DNA of 64,000 nucleotides from Panopea generosa (lineage: Eukaryota; Mollusca; Bivalvia; Adapedonta; Hiatellidae): positions 1,736,001-1,800,000 of the forward strand of contig CM055912.1 in NCBI GenBank assembly GCA_029582155.1. Direction: 5' to 3'. Below the pieces are notes generated by a model. The model did no database searches. It saw only the letters and a list, made by a program, of their open reading frames with translations, and was not told where the DNA came from. A program made the translations under genes and the position numbers. The stretch's first letter is position 1; every line of letters begins with the position of its first letter. Shown here piece by piece: positions 59,901 to 64,000 of the stretch.

Positions 59901-61950
59901 AGGGGTAAGATCACCTGCCATGTGTAGCACATTAGCCTGTGGTACAGCATTGGACCATGGATCGGAGGGACAGGGGTTAGATCACCTGCCATGTTTAGGA
60001 CATGAGCCTGTGGTACAACATTGGACCATGGAATGGAGGGACAGGGGTTAGATCACCTGCCATGTGTAGCACATGAGCCTGTGTTACAGCATTGGACCAT
60101 GGATCAGAGGGACAGCGGTTAGATCACCTGCCATGTGTAGCACATGAGCCTGTGGTACAGCATTGGACCATGAATCAATCTGCCATGTGTAGCACATGAG
60201 CCTGTGGTACAGCATTGGACCATGAATCAGAGGGACAGCGGTTAGATCACCTGCCATGTGTAGCACATGAGCCTGTGGTACAGCATTGGACCATGAATCA
60301 ATCTGCGATGTGTAGCACATGAGCCTGTGGTACAGCATTGGACCATGAATCAATCTGCCATGTGTAGCACATGAGCCTGTGGTACAGCATTGGACCATGA
60401 ATCAGATGGACAGGGGTTAGATCACCTGCCATGTGTAGCACATGAGCCTGTGGTACAGCATTGACCATGAATCAGAGAGGCAGGGGTTAGATCACCTACC
60501 ATGTGTAGCACATGAGTATGTGGTACAGCATTGGACCATGGATCAGAGGGAAAGGGGTTAGATTACCTGCCATGTGTAGCACATGAGCCTGTGGTACAGC
60601 ACTGGACCATGGATCGGAGGGACAGGGGTTAGATCAACTGCCATGTGTAGCACATGAGCCTGTGTTACAGCATTGGACCATGGATCAGAGGGACAGGGGT
60701 TAGATCACCTGCCATGTGTAGCACATGAGCCTGTGGTACAGCATTGGACCATGGATCGGAGGGACAGGGATTAGATTACCTGCCATGTGTAGCACATGAG
60801 CCTGTGGTACAGCATTGGACCATGGATCGGAGGGACAGGGATTAGATTACCTGCCATGTGTAGCACATGAGCCTGTGGTACAGCACTGGACCATGGATTG
60901 GAGGGAGAGGGGTTAGATCACCTGCCATGTGTAGCATATGAGCCTGTGGTACAGCATTGGACCATGGATCAGAGGGAGAGGGGTTAGATTACCTGCCATG
61001 TGTAGCACATGAGCCTGTTGTACAGCATTGGACCATGGATCAGAGGGAGAGGGGTTAGATTACCTGCCATGTGTAGCATATGAGCCTGTGGTACAGCATT
61101 GGACCATGGATCAGAGGGAGAGGGGTTAGATCACCTGCCATGTGTAGGATATGAGCCTGTGGTACAGCACTGGACCATGGATCGGAGGGAGAGGGGTTAG
61201 ATCACCTGTCATGTGTAGCATATGAGCCTGTGGTACAGCACTGGACCATGGATCAGAGGGACATGGGTTAGATCACCTGCCATGTGTAGCACATGAGCCT
61301 GTGTTACAGCATTGGACCATGGATCAGAGGGACATGGGTTAGATCACCTGCCATGTTTAGCACATGAGCCTGTGGTACAGCATTGGAACATGGATCAGAG
61401 GGACAGGGGTTAGATTACTTGCCATGTGTAGCACATGAGCCTGTGGTACAGCATTGGACCATGGATCAGTGCCTGTGGTACAGCATTGGACCATGGATCA
61501 GAGGGGCAGGGGTTAGATCACCTGCCATGTGTAGCACATGAGCCTGTGGTACAGCATTGGACCATGAATCAGAGGGACAGGGGTTAGATCACCTGCCATG
61601 TGTAGCACATGAGACTGTGGTACATCATTGGACCATGGATCAGAGGGGCAGGGGTTAGATCACCTGCCATGTGTAGCACATGAGCCTGTAGTACAGCATT
61701 GGACCATGAATCATAGGGACAGGGGTTAGATCACCTGCCATGTGTAGCACATGAGCCTGTTGTACAGCATTGGACCATGGATCAGAGGGACATGGGTTAG
61801 ATCACCTGCCATCTTTAGCACATGAGCCATGTTTAGCAGCATTGGACCATGGATCAGAGGGGCAGGGGTTAGATTACCTGCCATGTGTAGCACATGAGCC
61901 TGTTGTACAGCATTGAACTATGGATCAGAGGGACATGGGTTAGATCACCT
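47922..61950. repeat. 71-bp minisatellite/satellite, about 193 units, tRNA-like
   Basis: Unit 'tgtagcacatgagcctgtgg', 'tacagcattggaccatggat', 'cagagggacaggggttagat', cacctgccatg. A tRNA-like layout is visible: 'ggtacagcat' like a D-arm end, an anticodon-arm-sized block, then 'caggggttagatcacctg' like a T-arm with a degenerate B box. Small variants (gatcgg/gatcag, cattgg/cactgg, tta/tga) mix throughout. Some units are 70 bp or lack a segment. All ORFs in this interval are readings of the array. Confidence 0.95.
48006..48353. mobile_element. TIR element (MITE) inserted in the 71-bp array
   Basis: Ends CAGTGTTTTTTTTC and GAAAAAAAACACTG are exact inverted repeats; inner similarity is 'ccattttgggaagatgaccc' against 'atgacccaataac'. 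The array is interrupted with cacat repeated at 48001-48005 and 48354-48358, a 5-6 bp target duplication. CAGTG ends recall hAT elements, but an 8-bp duplication is not clear. Confidence 0.85.
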
Positions 61951-62186
61951 GATTCGTATTTAAATTAGATTACTTTTTAGGTCAGACAATTTTGTAAGTT
62001 AGATTCTTATTTGTTTTGATTTGTCATCAGTCTCAATGAAATTGGATTTCAAATAATTCAGCGCGCTATCCCTCCGACAGCTTTTGTTGAAATGAATATT
62101 TATTATATGGAAAAGGAAAAATATATGTTTATCAATAAAAATAAATGCATTTACACACAAACATATGTTAAGGCTAGTTGTCAAAA
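61951..62186. other. Unique flank of the array
   Basis: AT-rich, no supported feature. Confidence 0.5.
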
Positions 62187-62460
62187 CCGGGTCCTGTTAG
62201 CTTAGCAGCTGACTATCAATCCAGGAGTTGAGTGTTTGAATCTCCACCCGGCCATACTGTCCATGATTATTGATATTCGACATTGCCTCTCATTTTAAAT
62301 CATTTCACGCAGCTGATTAAAGCTGGAAAATTATCAGTTACTTCTGGATATGGGTGTACTGAGTATATAACTGTCCAAAATCCAAAATCCTGAGAAAAAC
62401 ATTGACTGGTTGCTGGTTAGCCCTCAGTGGCATGTAAATGATGCTAACAATTCAAATAAA
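62187..62460 (+). mobile_element. Family-A SINE, near full length, diverged
   Basis: Head 'gttagcttagcagctgacta' and 'gagtgtttgaatctccaccc'; body 'gaaaattatcagttacttct'; 3' end 'ttagccctcagtggcatgta'. Confidence 0.75.
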
Positions 62461-62664
62461 AAACTGGTTTTTCAAAGGAAATGTCAAACTTTAAACTGAA
62501 ACTTTCAAGAAAATTATGATACAATCTGTTTAAAAGTCAAGCATATTATTTTAAATACAAAAATTGTGTTTAAAGAAATATAAATCTATGTTTAAAAACT
62601 TATGTAAAATAGACAAAATATTTTAGTGCAATAGTATATAAATACTTTGAAATTTTATAATTAC

Positions 62665-62765
62665 CTCCTGTCTTAGTTTGTGTTCTAAGTAGTCTTTCTT
62701 CACCATTCTGAGAAATACGCCAACTTCTTTTCAGACATGACGATCTGCCGCCTCTTAGATTTGTA
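62665..62765 (-). pseudogene. Minus-strand exon, frameshifted, unidentified
   Basis: Acceptor 'aattcatttcag' (exon starts at 62765); donor CAGGAG then gtaatt (exon ends at 62665). The first frame reads YKSKRRQIVMSEKKLAYF; a shifted frame reads LRMVKKDYLEHKLRQE. Both are clearly coding in style (charged, helical). One indel separates them. It could be an upstream exon of the dynein-like gene, which would put the whole 71-bp array in one intron, but I see no dynein signature. Confidence 0.45.
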
Positions 62766-63639
62766 CTGAAATGAATTGGAAGAGTGTCATTAAAAAAACT
62801 TACCATCCATATTATTTTACATTACACCATATTTAATAATTACCCTATGTATTTTGTTCTGTAGATAAACTGTCTGGCTGATAAACATAATTTTTATGTT
62901 TATCACGTCAATGCAAGGCTAAAATGCGTTCAGTATCGTTTTGAACTGCATTTTCGTATTTTCTCTAAAGTTTATCATAAAAAAAAATGCAAACCATTAA
63001 CGAAATTAAAATGCATTTCAAACACAAAACAAACGCGTTTGACATGCAAAACGAACACAATTGAAATGCATTTTTGGTGTACTTGAACGGATTACGGTCC
63101 AGATATTTTCTGTTGGTAAAATAAACATTATCATGCTTTGCTAAGCCTTGCGGCAATATCATTTCATTGTTTGATCACCCACTGTGAAGGAGGTCAATTC
63201 TGATTAAGCCATCAAAAATTTAACAATAGTAGGAGAGTTTTTCGGAAGAGTCTATCGTTACATGCCTTCGATGTGTGATCTGCAACCCATATATTGGTTC
63301 ATCGAAACGGTTATGTTTCTTTGATATACCGCTAGCCGTAATGTGTTAACTTGTTTTTTTCAATTGGTCAAAGCTGGGACTTTCAGACTGAAACTTGCAT
63401 GCTTCATTTAAATATTCAATGAAAACATGCAGTATTACTTGTTTGTTTGAGATTTTTTAACAATAACTTTAATTATAATATGAATGACATTTATTAAGGA
63501 AAGTGATCAAACCTGGACCGATTTTTTATGTCGAACCGGAATTGTTTGCGTTAGTCTTAACGTTTGGAAAAATAGTTGTCCACAGAGTACAGATCTGTGC
63601 ACCATTAACGTAATTAAATTGGCTAAAATCCAATGATGG
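62766..63639. other. AT-rich, nothing recognised
   Basis: Local inverted motifs (atgcatttcaaacac / cacaattgaaatgcattt) at about 63010-63075. Nothing coding. Confidence 0.4.
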
Positions 63640-64000
63640 AAATTGTCTGTCTGAGTTTCTTGTTGTTGCTGGAGAGAAACTCACTGAGTTCAAGGGGGTC
63701 AAAATTGTGGACACTCCTATTCTTCGTCAGCAATTCATTAAGACAAGACAGACCTTTCTGATGATTTAATCCAAGAGATTGAGAGAAGGTTTCCTGCAGT
63801 GGCCACATATGTTATCTCTAACATGGCTGTACTGAACATGAGTGATCTGTCTCTGCTGTCAGAGAATATGGAGTTACCCAGTTGAAGGCTATTACAGATC
63901 ATTATGGATAGGAAGACAGTGGAAATCCTCCATTTGTTGATTCACAAGAAACCTTGCTGGAATGGGAGAGATGTTAAGCCCTAGTTGTTCAACAGCAGTA
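63640..64000 (+). pseudogene. Degenerate hAT-like transposase or ZNF862-type fragment (runs off the window)
   Basis: Successive frames read SEFLVVAGEKLTEFKGVKIV, then DDLIQEIERRFPAVATYVIS, then EYGVTQLKAITDHYG, then PPFVDSQETLLEWERC. This order ('..L...I..RFP......', '.YG...L..L..HYG', 'PP.VD...(L/C)..EW') is what I know from hAT-like C-terminal regions of ZNF862-type proteins, which are abundant in invertebrates. At least three frame changes and two stops are present, so it is not functional as written. Confidence 0.5.

Noticed and set aside
47922..61950. About 30 ORFs of 60-110 codons with recurring 'GPWIRGTGV' or 'HVLHMAGDLT'
   Set aside because: They are frame-by-frame readings of the 71-bp array; unit length is not a multiple of three, so none persists.

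Overview
This is non-coding-rich, AT-rich eukaryotic DNA. It is most likely from a marine mollusc, probably a bivalve. The reasons are several tRNA-derived SINE families, small TIR elements, split exons with GT/AG borders, and repeat modules I know as widespread in bivalves (the 'aagagggcca...tcgctcacctga' module and the 'agtagaatagctc' hairpin module). The species call is inference. There are no bacterial features, no intact long coding sequence and no intact tRNA or rRNA gene. Every ORF over about 140 codons lies inside a tandem array.

Layout. 1-3784: the 3' end of an unidentified plus-strand gene, with two convincing last exons and a damaged candidate upstream exon. 3.8-16.2 kb: mobile-element debris, including an 878-bp TIR element, a roughly 0.9-kb block present three times in tandem with one TIR element nested inside another, a 490-bp palindromic element with TTAA flanks, and many SINE pieces. 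16.2-18.1 kb: two clean, phase-compatible minus-strand exons of an unrecognised protein; a SINE sits inside the second exon a few bases before its original splice donor. 22.6-45.1 kb: up to six minus-strand exons. Four of them read as the tail and linker-proximal region of an axonemal-type dynein heavy chain, and all six carry frameshifts or stops although their splice sites look intact. 62.7 kb: one more damaged minus-strand exon. 63.6-64.0 kb: a degenerate hAT-like transposase or domesticated-transposase fragment that runs off the window.

The striking feature is tandem repetition. Ten arrays fill about 24.7 kb (roughly 38%) of the window, all between 22.1 and 62.0 kb, in what would be the introns of the dynein-like gene. 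The two largest are a 64-bp array (about 84 units, 5.4 kb) and a 71-bp array (about 193 units, 14 kb). The 64-bp unit is the tRNA-like head of a SINE. The window holds separate copies of the same SINE, and the last unit of the array is still joined to that SINE's body, so the origin can be read from the sequence. The 71-bp unit also looks tRNA-like, less certainly. It shows higher-order structure and carries one TIR-element insertion.

I see no set of genes working together as a pathway. The interest lies in how mobile elements, minisatellites and splice sites interact, and in whether the damaged dynein exons are a pseudogene or consensus indel errors.
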